64,000 nt of DNA, from assembly GCA_033182465.1 (NCBI GenBank), contig CP137322.1, forward strand, positions 682,001 to 746,000, given 5' to 3'. Made by a program: the position numbers and the translations under genes. The notes beneath the pieces were generated by a model. The model searched no databases. It was not told the DNA's origin and saw only the letters and a list, made by a program, of their open reading frames with translations. This DNA is from Sanghuangporus weigelae. Lineage: Eukaryota > Basidiomycota > Agaricomycetes > Hymenochaetales > Hymenochaetaceae. Below, piece by piece: positions 44,986 through 57,300 of the stretch. The stretch's first letter is position 1, and each line of letters begins with the position of its first letter.

Positions 44986-46946
44986 TGACGACTTGATCAA
45001 TGATCCCGTCTCGTTTGCCTCTCCGTTATTTCCGCGTCCGCGCTTCCGATCGATCGAGCCTTGTTTGCGCACGCACAGTTGTTTGCCGCCTGTTACCGAA
45101 GACACGCACCTGCGCTTGGCACACCCTCAACCCAACGATCAGCCGTTTGGAGCCGTGCGCGTGCAAAGAGCCACACACACACACACAGGACTGTCTATCT
45201 ATACTACCCTGTTTCGCGCTCGCAACTGGCTCCCTCGCGAGAGTCTGTACAGTGTGTGTATAATGTAGTAATATAGTATGGAGTATTGAATTCTCTATTT
45301 TTAAACTCCCCAGGTCGTCTCCCGGCCCTCTCTCTAGATATCTTTTGCCCCTCTGCCCCCTCCTGATCCCGCCGTTTGTTATATCTGGATCTTGTGTGCT
45401 ATATCCGTTCTGTATACGACGTTATCTGCGTTTATACCGAGGAGGACTGCATCGCTTTTCCTGTGCGGGTCTTTTCTTCTTTTCTGGCCTTTTTTCCTTC
45501 TCGGTTTTGCTTGAAGATCAGATCATCTGTCTGGTATGTTCGTACTGTGCTTGCAAGTGTATAAATGTAGTAATAACGCGAAAAATGCGAGGGACTCGAA
45601 TCTACTAGACGGAGTTAGTGGAGACTCCAATACCAGACCAGAGTTAACGGAACGGATGCGGGATCCAAGGTCAAGTGGCGACCTCGGCTTCGACTCGACT
45701 TGGGTTCCGGGTTTCAGATGCATGCGTATGTATGTATGTATGTGGTCTTCGAACGTGCTGCTCGTGACAGCGAGTGGGTGGGTAAGCTCAAGGTTTCCCC
45801 CTTCCCATTCGTTTATTCACATCACATCGCACATACTGTATCTGAGTGAAACGGAATGGAATGGAATTTGGTTTGGAATATGATGTGGAATATCAATGTC
45901 TCTTATGCCAATGCAAATGTGCGGGAAGTTGCTTGTACGTACTGTATATCTCGATCTGGTCTGGGAAGTCATACATAGTAAATGCAAATTTTGGTTGTGA
46001 GATACGCTCTGTCTCTCTTTTCTTCGAGTGAGTGAGATAGATGTCGGAACGGTGATGATGATATCTTAAACATCGGGAGAAGAGAAGAGAAGGAATGTGA
46101 GTGAGTGACCCGCGTGCGCGTCTCATTGATTATTAGCGTCCACGGAGTTGGTGTGAGTAACTCGGAATTTTTTTTTAGTTTTGTTCAGGACCTATACATA
46201 ACATTTCTTTCTAGGCCATTCTGCCGTTACTCTATCTGACGATATTCGAAGAAGGTGACGATAGAGAGAGATAAAGGATAAAGCGGTAGGTATCCTTAGG
46301 TATCTCACACCGATGCGTTGGGGTAAATGCTAAGCAGATAGACTCAGGATGCACACGTTTGTATTGTTATTGGTGGTACATGGATGTACGCACCGAGTCC
46401 GAGTCCGAGTAAGTTCATCGCAGAGGCTGATAAACGGGAACTCTAGGCCTTCCGTCGATTCTAGAACATGATATCTCCTCAAAAAGTCCGAGTCGAGTTC
46501 TCCCCACCGTGATGTATGGACTCAGTGAATTGTTTCTAGAGAGAGTATTAGTACATAAAATCATCCGGTGGATGGATGAGTGGGCCTAGTTTATTGTATT
46601 GACCTGGGTAAAGAGTTTATCAGTTCGTTGAGAGTGGCTGGTTATTAGGCAGAAAATGAATTTGATTTGAGATGGATATATGCGCATAACGTGACCCTTT
46701 GTCTCGCATTTTATTATTAATTTTGAAAACGGAGATTACCAGTACAACAATTAACTTACACAAAGGCGAATTATGTGAGGAATGTAATTACTTCGATCTC
46801 CTGCTGTTGTTTCAACGATTCTGCGTCTACAAAAGACACTGGAAAGAGCAGAAATTTCCAGATTAAGTAAGGTGATAAGCAGAGCATTACGTGATTACAG
46901 AGTAGCTGTATAGTATTATGTCATAATAATTCTCACAGTCGCAATC

Positions 46947-46973
46947 CCGACACGAAATTCGTTTCCGTGTCGG
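46947..46973. repeat. Hairpin upstream of the uS7 gene
   Basis: CCGACACGAAA (46947-46957) and TTTCCGTGTCGG (46962-46973) are inverted arms with one bulged base and a four-base loop, about 106 bases before the ATG. It could lie in the promoter or in the 5' leader. Confidence 0.6.
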
Positions 46974-47078
46974 TCAACAGGTGCTCAAATCCAAAGCCTC
47001 AGAATCGGTGCGTACTGGTCTTGCTCTCGTTGTCAAGCTCCTGTTACTGACTAGCGTCTCGATTGAAGGTTGTTCAAA

Positions 47079-48047
<969 letters not shown>

Positions 48048-48667
48048 AATCGTCCATTTCGCTCCCTTCCTTCTTTGATGCACTCGACGGGGGAAGACAT
48101 GCTTTCTCTTCGACTCCGGTCACTTCCTATATGATGTGCATTCCCCGCTATGTAAAAAGCATGCATGTATGCCTATGAGCATTCTTCCATCTCACCATTT
48201 ATGGATTGCGATGCCACCGAAAAGCTACAAGGGAGTTACTTGTTCCGATTAATAATATGGTCGCGGAAATATTCATCTACTCCGCGGCTCAGACTGGTTC
48301 AAAACGAGGCTAAGAATGACAGTAGTTCCACTAGTACTACACATATATAGTACTACATAAGCACGACAGCACTTTGACTGGCATGGGTTATTTTAAGCAA
48401 GCTGTCGTCCCGGTGTTGGCGCACACCCCTTTACTAACCACTTTAGGAGACACTTTCAGTCCATTCTGGGGCTGATTTTGTGCTACACCATTCCGTCGTG
48501 AGTGTTTGGTGCCCTGGGCACCGGGGTTGGAGTATCGCCTTCCTCCATCCGGTTTATTTTCTTCTAACAGACACCAAGAATTATTAGCACAAGCAAGACA
48601 AGCACGGATGATACAGATCCTAATCAGTCGCTTCAAGTCGTAATCATTTATTACAATCTAGTTTAAA
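48048..48667. other. Convergent 3' region between uS7 and the carrier gene
   Basis: No gene is supported. A minus-strand frame at 48388-48636 begins without an ATG and has no domain. Confidence 0.4.
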
Positions 48668-50155
48668 TCAGGCTTTCGCATCCCACCTGAGAAACGCGGT
48701 CAGCGCGGAGTTAGGAAAGCCACATATTACGGAAAAGACTCACAAGTCCAAGAAAAGCTTCCACAGAATAGAGAACATCAGTCCTTGCAAGCCGTTCGCC
48801 AGTATCCTCGTCTTCAATCCTCTTCCAAATAGTCCTTTGATACCGTCAGCGGCGATTACAGCACGCGCTGCGTTCGCGTATGAAACCCGCGATGGGTCGA
48901 CTTGTCGGTAGGTCTTGACGACGCGGAGGGAGTTGGAGACGGTGTCTGAGACTACGGAGGCGGCGAAGCCGATGAACGCTTGTCGGAAGAGCGTTTGGAT
49001 GAGCGTGTGCGCTTCAGGGAGGTTCGCGGAGAGGTAGTTGTAGGTTCCGAACCACTGAAGATTTAAGAAATTTTGTAAGTTAACGAGAGAAGAAAATGGA
49101 GAGTAGGAAGAATATGTACCGGGTAGTGTCCTACGAATGTTGCTGCCGCGGTAGCAACTGCACCATACCACAAAGTTCCGACTCCATGGGCTTTTATCTT
49201 CAAGTATAAAAATAATTTTAGTGAAAGCACATACTGACGTTATTTGCACGTCAAGTACCCACCCTGGCTCTCAAAAGCTTCAATCCATCTTTCCCCTGAG
49301 TCTGCAACGTCGTCTTCACAGTGTCGACCGGCGTAAGGATCATTCTAAAGCCCGCTGCCGCCAAGCTAGCAAACACCGTCTTCACCAGCTCCGGGAGACG
49401 TCTCAGGTAGATATTTCCCTTGAGTAAGGCGAGTATGCCGACGTTTGCTGCGGTATCGCCAAAACGCGCGACGGGGCCTTGTATGAGTGCGGCGGAGAGG
49501 CCTTGGTAGTACCTTGTCCAACCACCGTCGAGGTAGAGCGTCTTGACGGCTTGTGTTGTGGTCGTTCCATAGCGGTATTGATAGTTCATTACCGTGCGTA
49601 GTGGCTACAAATACTCAAATATACATCGGTTTTGAATTTGAAGGGACAACAGTACTTACCATGAGTGTCAACACTTGCAGCACCATGGCTTAGGGTATTG
49701 ATAGAACAATGGTGAATATCCCTTGGGCCATTGTATCCAAGAAACTAATTTAAATATGCACCTGCAGCACCGCTCAGTCCACCTCCCAAGGCACTCTTAA
49801 GTGCCTTTTTGAGATCAAACTTTAGGGATTATAAGATACACAACCAGGCGCCTAAGTTAGACAATATTAATTAGACTGATTGATAGTACAAGCGCACCTC
49901 TACATCGTCCGCGTCGACATAGCCCTTGATGATAACAACAAGAAGAGCAGCAATTAGGATAGCTAACAACGCGTTTCGCGCGAGTACCCTTGCTGATACT
50001 TTCTCCTTGACCTTCGAAGGAGGGTCCGCGTCGGCGGCAGTTGAGTTCGACTCATCTGCGATTGGAAGGTCCTGTCCGTCGTAAGATACGGCGGTGATTG
50101 ATGTGTCGATGAGAGGGGTGCGATCTCCCTTTATGTCTGGAGCAACTTCAGTCAT
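48668..50155 (-). CDS. Mitochondrial carrier (SLC25) family protein with extra N-terminal membrane helix
   Basis: A predicted transporter; substrate unknown, probably of the mitochondrial inner membrane. The ATG at 50155 gives MTEVAPDIKGDRTPLIDTSI; the frame is open upstream but without an ATG. A membrane helix (NALLAILIAALLVVIIKGYV) precedes the carrier repeats. These begin FDLKKALKSALGGGLSGAAA, MVLQVLTLMPLRTVMNYQY. The second repeat carries PVDTVKTTLQTQG, the clearest signature (Px[D/E]xx[K/R]); the first and third are degenerate (PLRTVMN, SDTVSNSLRVVKTYRQ). GLFGRGLKTRILANGLQGL follows. Six or more introns are inferred. The last has a good donor (GTGAGT) and acceptor and would give the end LFLDLWDAKA; if it is retained, a stop follows immediately at 48740. 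The degenerate signatures place it among atypical carriers. Confidence 0.8.
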
Positions 50156-50822
50156 ACTGGACGACTTATCAGTTGATAGATGAAGGCCGGAAGGGAGTCG
50201 TCGCTCGCCGTCGCCTCCGTGGCTGGCCCGCAGTTCTGAGAGCACCTTAGTCAGTATCCATGGCGCGTGTGAGTCTGGAGATAGCGTGCTTGACCAATCC
50301 AGCAGGCTTCCGCCCCGGCTGATCGGCGAAGATCGTCGGAGATCTACACTCCGACGGAACTTTTTCCATCATCTATCATCAAAATACAACACTCATACAC
50401 TGTTCCTTTTGTTCTTGCACTGCTGTCAACTTCATATGTTTGGATGTGAGGGCCTTCGAAGCGCTGCTCTGATGTCTACCATCAAAACTGAACGTCGTGG
50501 ATGAAAAGAACGAGGACACACGAAGTGGCCTCCATTCAGTACGAAAAACAACACATGGATGGCATCGAATGCATATTATTGTTGTCTGCCATGAATGTTT
50601 CTGTGTAGTTGGTTGCTTGCATAAATAGAGGCATCTATGTTGGAGGAAATTATCATCAGACTGACTCAAGTCTCCATCTCTTGATTCATACGTGTATTGT
50701 CTATCTCGAATCTTCGTCGAGTCTTCGTAAGTAAGCTTTTCGTTTTCTTCCAGGATGCCTTATTGATTTTTCATCTGATTCGGACAGAGCAGTTTTAGTG
50801 TGCGATCGAACTTGGGACAACC
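50156..50822. other. Divergent upstream region, no gene
   Basis: Lies between the starts of the carrier and the F-box/LRR-type gene. It carries only chance frames. Confidence 0.4.
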
Positions 50823-52010
50823 ATGTTCGTGACGAGTTTTAAGTTGAAATATGACGGAAGGGAAGGCCCGGAGAGAGGGCGAAACCTTCTGAATGCCCTC
50901 GAAGCTGTCATCCAGAGGAACAAGGACTCACCCTTGCGTTTTTACGCCGAAATCTGGTTTAATGCAGAGTCCGATAACGACTGCACGATTGCAAGTCAAC
51001 TCGTCGCTACCTTGCTCCTCCACCAGAACAGGTGGTGGCACGTCCATCTGGATTTGTCTCTTACAGTGTCCTCGGATGTTCTGTTTCTTGACATGGTAAA
51101 CATGCCCATGCTGGTGTCCTTCACTGGAGACTTTTCGGTCAAGTTCGTGGACGGAAGGTGGCATAAACCTCGCATCGACATCACCAACTCTTCGCATCTC
51201 AAGCACCTCGACCTAGAAGGTGATTACCTACTTCAACACGGCGGAGGACAGATAGCCTCTCTGAAAATCCTGACGCTAGGCAATCTTGCAGAGAATCCCG
51301 GCATCGCTACGAATGCTCTAGCAAACCTGACGCTTCCCGCCGTCGAGCGCCTGGATCTTTACTCGCCACTACCACTTGACGATAGCGATGTCACGATCGA
51401 TCCGGTGTTATTGAGCGTCATCATGCATTCGCATCCCCCGCTCACTCACTTGGAGATATTCGGACGCGATTCCGATGAGGACCAGCTGCCTGAGATGCTC
51501 ACCCTGCTCCCCGCTCTGCAGAGGCTTCGCATCCTTGCATGCCAAGAGACAGAATGGCTATTCGACGCCCTGAACGTAGACGAGCCTTCCGATGATATCA
51601 TCCGCTGTCCTCAACTCCGTTCACTCTGTCTCGACGGATGGTACATCGATTTCGGTGACGAAAACATCCACATGAACGAGGCCGTTGCATTATGCGAGAT
51701 GGTCACTTCCCGCTGGCGAATGTTCCATACGTTCGAGAAGACGCTCATTAACGATAGGTATACTCTCGATGCGCAAGGCGCTTTGAGCGTGGCGGCTGCA
51801 GAAGCGGTTAGAGACCATACGTTCGTGTGTAATGGCTACTATCTGAATAAGCTTATTGTCCTTGCTGAAGAGGACAATGACGAGGATGTCGTTGGGAATT
51901 GGCCGCTGGCAATTGATAGTGATGGACGTGCTGGACGTGCTGGACGCAGTATTAATTCACTATGCCGCCAACTCGAGAGTTCATGCAATCTGGGGGATGC
52001 GACTGAGTAA
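50823..52010 (+). CDS. F-box/LRR-type protein, F-box not visible
   Basis: A single-exon 395-residue protein starting MFVTSFKLKYDGREGPERGR. Leucine-rich stretches recur: HLKHLDLEGDYLL, ASLKILTLGNL, LPAVERLDLYSPL, LTHLEIFGRD, LLPALQRLRILAC and CPQLRSLCLDGWYI. They alternate with beta-like segments, as in the large agaricomycete F-box/LRR group whose members select substrates for SCF ubiquitin ligases. The usual N-terminal LPxEIL F-box is missing from this frame. It may lie on an upstream exon in 50156-50822, or have been lost. The C-terminus is acidic and then degenerates (DGRAGRAGRSIN, from a repeated GGACGTGCT unit). The family call rests on repeat character, so it is moderate. Confidence 0.65.
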   Translation: MFVTSFKLKYDGREGPERGRNLLNALEAVIQRNKDSPLRFYAEIWFNAESDNDCTIASQLVATLLLHQNRWWHVHLDLSLTVSSDVLFLDMVNMPMLVSFTGDFSVKFVDGRWHKPRIDITNSSHLKHLDLEGDYLLQHGGGQIASLKILTLGNLAENPGIATNALANLTLPAVERLDLYSPLPLDDSDVTIDPVLLSVIMHSHPPLTHLEIFGRDSDEDQLPEMLTLLPALQRLRILACQETEWLFDALNVDEPSDDIIRCPQLRSLCLDGWYIDFGDENIHMNEAVALCEMVTSRWRMFHTFEKTLINDRYTLDAQGALSVAAAEAVRDHTFVCNGYYLNKLIVLAEEDNDEDVVGNWPLAIDSDGRAGRAGRSINSLCRQLESSCNLGDATE

Positions 52011-53111
52011 AGTATGCAATATTGTAATATGCAACTGTTGAAATACGAGAACGTTGAAGTAACGAACAGTGCTGGCTGTGAGATACATCTCGTCATTAAA
52101 ATATCAAAGGCTGCACGTACGTGAATGAGTGCCGAGAATCTTTTGACCGTTACTAGGTACTGTCCACCCGGACAAATCGAATCCGAAGGAGCAATGTTTG
52201 TTGACTAAGACAACATGGCAAAACACTTTCAACCTGTCCGCGTTCGATCATTTTTTCCCGACTTCGGATCGCTCTGAGAGCTCGCTTAATATTTTCAAGA
52301 TGTTACTCCAGGACTATTTCGATTTGTCACGATTGACATCTTAGCTGTGTTTTGAGCGCATCGCGCGCGAGGCCGCTGTGCCCGGTGTATATTATCGTGG
52401 AAACCAAAAGGATTTGCTGGAGGATTCTTCCAGTAGTCGATCCACTTGTCCTTTTGTATACTCACCAATTCGACAAGGTCCCGGATTGCGCTGATCGTGC
52501 GCGCAAGGAAAAACCAAAGTCAGGTGAACAGTTTCAGTTGTCATGTCATACGATGTAAATGCTCCATTACTAAACTCAGAGAAGCGCTAGCCCCGCTGGG
52601 CTGCGGAGCGGTGAAGATGATGTGGTCGGAGAGTCTTGAGAAGAAACTTGGGTGTGAATAAGATCTTGGGTGGTGATGGTTGCTCTCTCCAGAGCTTGGA
52701 AATATTGATTCTGTCCCATGCAAGTGATTGGCCGCCTCGAGAAGAGAGACTATTTGAGCGTATTTTATGAAAATATGCTAAAACTGAGGTTTGTCTCGGG
52801 AGGTAGGATGACTTACACAAGGTGTCATGCACGCACTGGTCGAGGTGCTGCGGAAGAAGAGAGGGCTACCCGAAAAGGCAAGTCGATCAGGGGATCAGAC
52901 CCCGCTCCAGAGGTGCCGATTGCCGAGACGCGCTGGCCGTTGCATTGCACAGCCGACCTCTTTCACAGAATATATAATATGTGTAACAACAACATTACTC
53001 GCTTCCATCTCCCTCACAAGCTAAATCCTCTCATTGTCCCGCAGCAGGTTCCTGCATATCTCTTTGCCATTTATTTTACTTGAACATTTTAAACCAAGTC
53101 GGATTTATATC
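52011..53111. other. 1.1 kb without a supported gene; promoter of the GPI protein
   Basis: Only short frames. A TATATAAT sequence at about 52971-52978 lies some 140 bases upstream of the ATG at 53112 and is a plausible TATA element. Confidence 0.35.
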
Positions 53112-54057
53112 ATGGTTTCGCGTCTTGCTTTTGCTTCTTCTCTCCTCGTCCTCGGCGCAGGCCTTGCGCATGCACAGTGCGTACTTGAATCATTAATGTT
53201 CAGAATGGTCTGCTGACTTTTTTTTGCGCAGAATCAACATTTCCTCCGAGTGTCAGTCGACGCTGCTCACTGTAGCGAGTTCAAGCGAAGCGTCTTGCCT
53301 GAACGTAGTCGGGCTCGCCAGTATTCTGACGACGCCTGCAAACTCCTCGCTCGTACAGCCGATCAACTCGTGGCTCTCCGGCGCATGCGCACAGGACCCG
53401 TGCTCGAACCAGTCTTTGTCAGACATTGTTGCGAACATCACGAACGGATGCGGCAGCGATCTTTCTTCCCTCGGTCTCTCGGGTGACTCTGCCAATATCA
53501 CTTCGATCGTCCAGCAGGCGTACCCGACGGTCCGCGACGTGCTGTGCCTGAAGCAGTCGTCGAATGACACACTTTGTGTGACGTCGCAGCTCACGCAAAT
53601 TGAGGCTGTGGAGGGGACAACGTTGAGCATTGACAATATCTTCTCGTCGTGGGCGTCAATACTAGGGGGCGGACTGTCGAACGTTCCGAGCTACATCATC
53701 TGTGGCGAGTGCTCGAAGGAACAGTTCAATGTTATTGCCACTGCTGAGCCTGCTATCGCGTCCAACACCACGGTCACAAGCGCCATCGAGTCGCAGTGTG
53801 GTTCGAGCTTCCTCGGTAAGCATACACAGCTTCTGACATATCTCTGTGTTGTCATGGCACTCATTTTGGTTTCTTTTTTTACAGACGGCTCTGACCAGAG
53901 CAACGTCGTCGAGGGCACCGGTTCAGCTGCGCCTACTGGGACCGGCGGTGTCAATGCTGCCTCCTCTGCCACGGGTCTGTTCTCTACCGGCGCCCTGACA
54001 GGCATAGCATTCTCGTCCCTTGCGGCCATTTCGTCTGCATTCCTCGTCCTTGCTTAA
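53112..54057 (+). CDS. Secreted, probably GPI-anchored, cysteine-containing protein
   Basis: The protein starts MVSRLAFASSLLVLGAGLAH, a clear signal peptide with cleavage likely after AHA, just before Q-I-N-I. The mature part has about ten cysteines (SSECQ, ASCLNV, SGACAQDPCSN, NGCGSD, DVLCLKQ, DTLCVT, IICGECS, SQCGSS) and many Asn-x-Ser/Thr sites. A Gly/Ser/Thr/Ala-rich linker follows (TGSAAPTGTGGVNAASS). The C-terminus is hydrophobic (GIAFSSLAAISSAFLVLA) and ends the protein, the pattern of a GPI signal. Two introns: one right after the signal peptide, one near 53816-53884. The family is found widely in Agaricomycetes as uncharacterised cell-surface proteins; I assign no enzyme function. 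Confidence 0.8.
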
Positions 54058-54382
54058 ATGTATATATTCCATCATCATCATCAGCTCATGGATCGTAGCT
54101 CGGACACCCAAATTTAGCATACAATAGTACGGACAATCGAATTATCTACACGCTGTATTTAACGAGAACCACACTTAAAATCCCTGCGTATATGCGCCAT
54201 TTAATTACATAAGCTATGATCTGAGAACGCGTCTGGACTGTATGGAACAGGAGTAAGTACAGCACGCCCCTAGTGCGAGGTGTGCCCTTCTCATTCCGAC
54301 TACATTGAAGAGTCAGTAGACAACGTAGAGTAGGTCTAGTCAAGGCGACGTTTCATTCTGCCCGTCGAGCATTACTGGGCCG
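54058..54382. other. Short intergenic region
   Basis: Nothing beyond the 3' end of the GPI protein gene and the promoter of the gelsolin-type gene is seen. Confidence 0.4.
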
Positions 54383-57300
54383 ATGGAAAGCCCAGCACGT
54401 CGGCGCATAGAAGTGCCTCGAGCCTCCGCCGACGCAGGATTGGCGGAATGGACGAGCAAGATCAAAGCAATACAGCGCGATGTCGATGCGGATGAGGAGC
54501 TTGAACAGCGAAGACTGGAAGAAGAGATCCGGGCGTCGAGGCTTGCGAGGACTCGACGCAGTGCTCAGTTTGCTGGGCGAATGTCGTTAGGCACGTTTGG
54601 TGAGGATGAGAATACTAAAGGTATGTGTGCTGGATACCTGTCTCTGCTGAGGATTGTGCGCTGAGGAGATGTGCTGGTCGTGTTGTAGGCTCCACCCCTG
54701 CTGACGCGCTCCGTAAACTGAGCGGGGAGCCAGCTGCAGTGCGAACGAGCCCTCCACCCGTCGCCGTTCCTGTCGAACCCAAACCCTCAACCACACCAAA
54801 CTCAAACTCAAATTCAAACCCCGAGCCGATATCTCTCGCAGCCTTCATCGGCGGACGTGCAACGGGTCCACGTTTGAACAGACCTGCACCACAACCCGAC
54901 GCGTATGATCCGACGCAGTTCGAGCAAAGATCGCGCGCGGATATCGTTGCGCCCCATCCGGTATTTGGGAGCGGTGGTGTTGCGCTTGTGGGTCTTGCTG
55001 GGAAGGGACGGGAGACTGTTGAGAACAGGAGGGATGCGAAGACACCTGAAAGGAATGCGAGCGTACCGGTGAGGGAGGAAATGAAACCTGCGGCTAGCGG
55101 GATTGCTGCGACGAAAGGTGTGCCGACTGCGAATGTAGGAAGTACAGTGCAAGCGCCGGCGAGAAGCTGGGCGCGCTCGAGGACTGTTAGCTCGCCCTCG
55201 CCGTACATGCCACCGAAACCTGTGAAGTCGTCCCCGCCGCCGGTCATCCTGGCTGGCTCACCGGGCGTGAAGGGTCGTGTCGAATCGCTCTATGCGCATG
55301 CGAATCGTTCAACGGAACGAGTAACTTCTCCGCCTGTGTTGCGAGGATCGAAGAGTACCGACAAGATGGGACAGCGTCCTGCGGCTCCTGCGAAGCCTGA
55401 TGTCTTGAGGAAACCTCAGGCCGCTCCTGTCGAAGTTAATACACCTCCGCGATCCTCTACTTCCCCATTATCTGTTTCGACAACGTCCCCGCCTCCGCGT
55501 ATACAAACACCTACTTCGGCAACGCCGACAAAGCCCACTTCTACCTCTCCTCCTGTCACCACCCCGTCACTAGCACGACCGCTTCATCCGCAGTCTCGCC
55601 CTGTATCCACTGGCCCTCAGATCCCTCAGTCGAGGAACCCCGCACCGGCGTTCCTCAAACCGCATCAGCAGAAGGATCTTACGCCGAGCCTTAGTAGACT
55701 TCAAGGTCGTGGATTCGTGCAAAGCTTTGTCAAGCTCAGTGGTGAAATTGAAGCGGCAGCAGGGAACAATGGTGGATCTCCGGAGCGTCCTGCTGCGACG
55801 GCAACTCCTTCACCTAAGAGGGCTCCAGTGCTTGAGCGTTGGAATCCGTCCAGTCCGAGTTCGAGTCCGTCGAGTGGATCGCCTATCTCTGCGCCGCCGT
55901 TGCGGAAGGCAAAGACTTTTGATTTCCCTGGACGCGCGGCTGAATCAACTTCTGCATCCGCGCCTGAGCTTATGCGGCCGACACCTCAGCCAAAGCCCGC
56001 TTCGCTTGCAGCAGGACCAGCAAAGTCGACTCCGACGAAAGCTAAGAGCGCACCTGTACCTGCTCCGGGCGACGTCCTCCCGCCAGGTTCGTCAAATACG
56101 ATGATCTCTTACATCAAATCGACGAAGACTGGTGATGCTCCTCCCACTGATTCTGTGGAAGCTCCGAGGTCAGAGACTCCGAGCAGGCACGTCGATGAGA
56201 AGCCTCATGGGGACGTACTTGGTGTCCGTCCGAAGTCGCGTAGTTCTAACACGAGATCACTCAGTCCTGTGAAGAAGGCAGGTACTGCTGCTCGCCCGAG
56301 CGCGAGTGGGAAGTCTGACTTGGCGTCTTCTGTACCGAGTAGCGGACGCCCTTTAAGCCATGTGCGTTCTCTTTGGTGATTGTCATGTGTGATTTGTAGC
56401 ATTGATACTTTCTACTTTCTTATGTTACGTTTTATATCTGTGCATAATGGGACGGTTGTTTTTTTGTTACTATGGGACACTGCGTGTAGCCTACGAAAGA
56501 TAGAGCGAAAGTGCGACGGAAAGGTGGTGGTGGGCAGGCTCAGTTGAAGATGGATGATCAGGAAGCGCTTGAGACTCCCGTGGATGGTCCAGTCGCACGG
56601 GAGTCAGGTGTTACTGAACCTGCTACGACCAAAGGAGCAACGGCACCTGTCCTTAATGTGAGCCGAGCTGTCTCAAAGTCCGAAGCACCTTCTAGTGCTG
56701 GCACCATTCAACGGGAGGAACAATCCAAGACTCTATCAGGACAAGGTCGTGGCGAGAACATGCGGCGCTTGCAGGACACTTGGTCTAACCAAGGACCGAT
56801 TGGAGTGAAGCCGCTGCGCAAACCGCCTATCACTAGCCCCTCACCTACTCGTTCCTCCTTTGGTGCGTCTTCACCGCAGGTCGTTCCTAAGACGGGAGTG
56901 AAGCAGGCGCTTCCAGGCCTCGCAGTATCGACTCCGAACTCTGGGCCGACCGGGCCTGTTCCACCCCCGTCGCCTCCTTTGACTCCTCCATTGTCAGTAG
57001 GAGCGCGTCAGGAGAGGGTGAAGTCGCCTTCAAGTCCCGCGAAGCATGGGAGAATTCCGAGCACTGGCTCCCGTGCGACGGTGATGGACGTCGCGCAGGC
57101 TTTGAATGCTAGTGTTGCTGCGGGTTCGCCAGTATCGCCTGTTGCTCCGAAACCTCCGCGCAGTCGTTTTGCACCACCCGCCGCGGGCGATAATGATCGC
57201 CAGCGCGACCCTGGAGGATGGAGCGAAGCAGAGAACGAGCGCACGATCACACCGGCAATTATTAAAGCTGAGCGCAGACGGTCGACGTACGAGAGGTACT

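Larger units (their letters stand above)
43390..47078. other. 3.7 kb gene-poor region with microsatellites
   Basis: No supported gene. An open frame at 43502-43921 lacks an ATG at its start and shows no domain. The region is pyrimidine-rich from about 44020 to 44460, carries pentanucleotide arrays (44391-44413, 44931-44985) and a GTAT tetranucleotide run near 45726-45742, and ends in the promoter of the uS7 gene. Confidence 0.4.

Noticed and set aside
54615-55247. A 210-codon minus-strand frame in the DUF4045 region
   Set aside because: Antisense to the Pro/Ser-rich part of the gelsolin-type gene; no ATG with good context and no domain.
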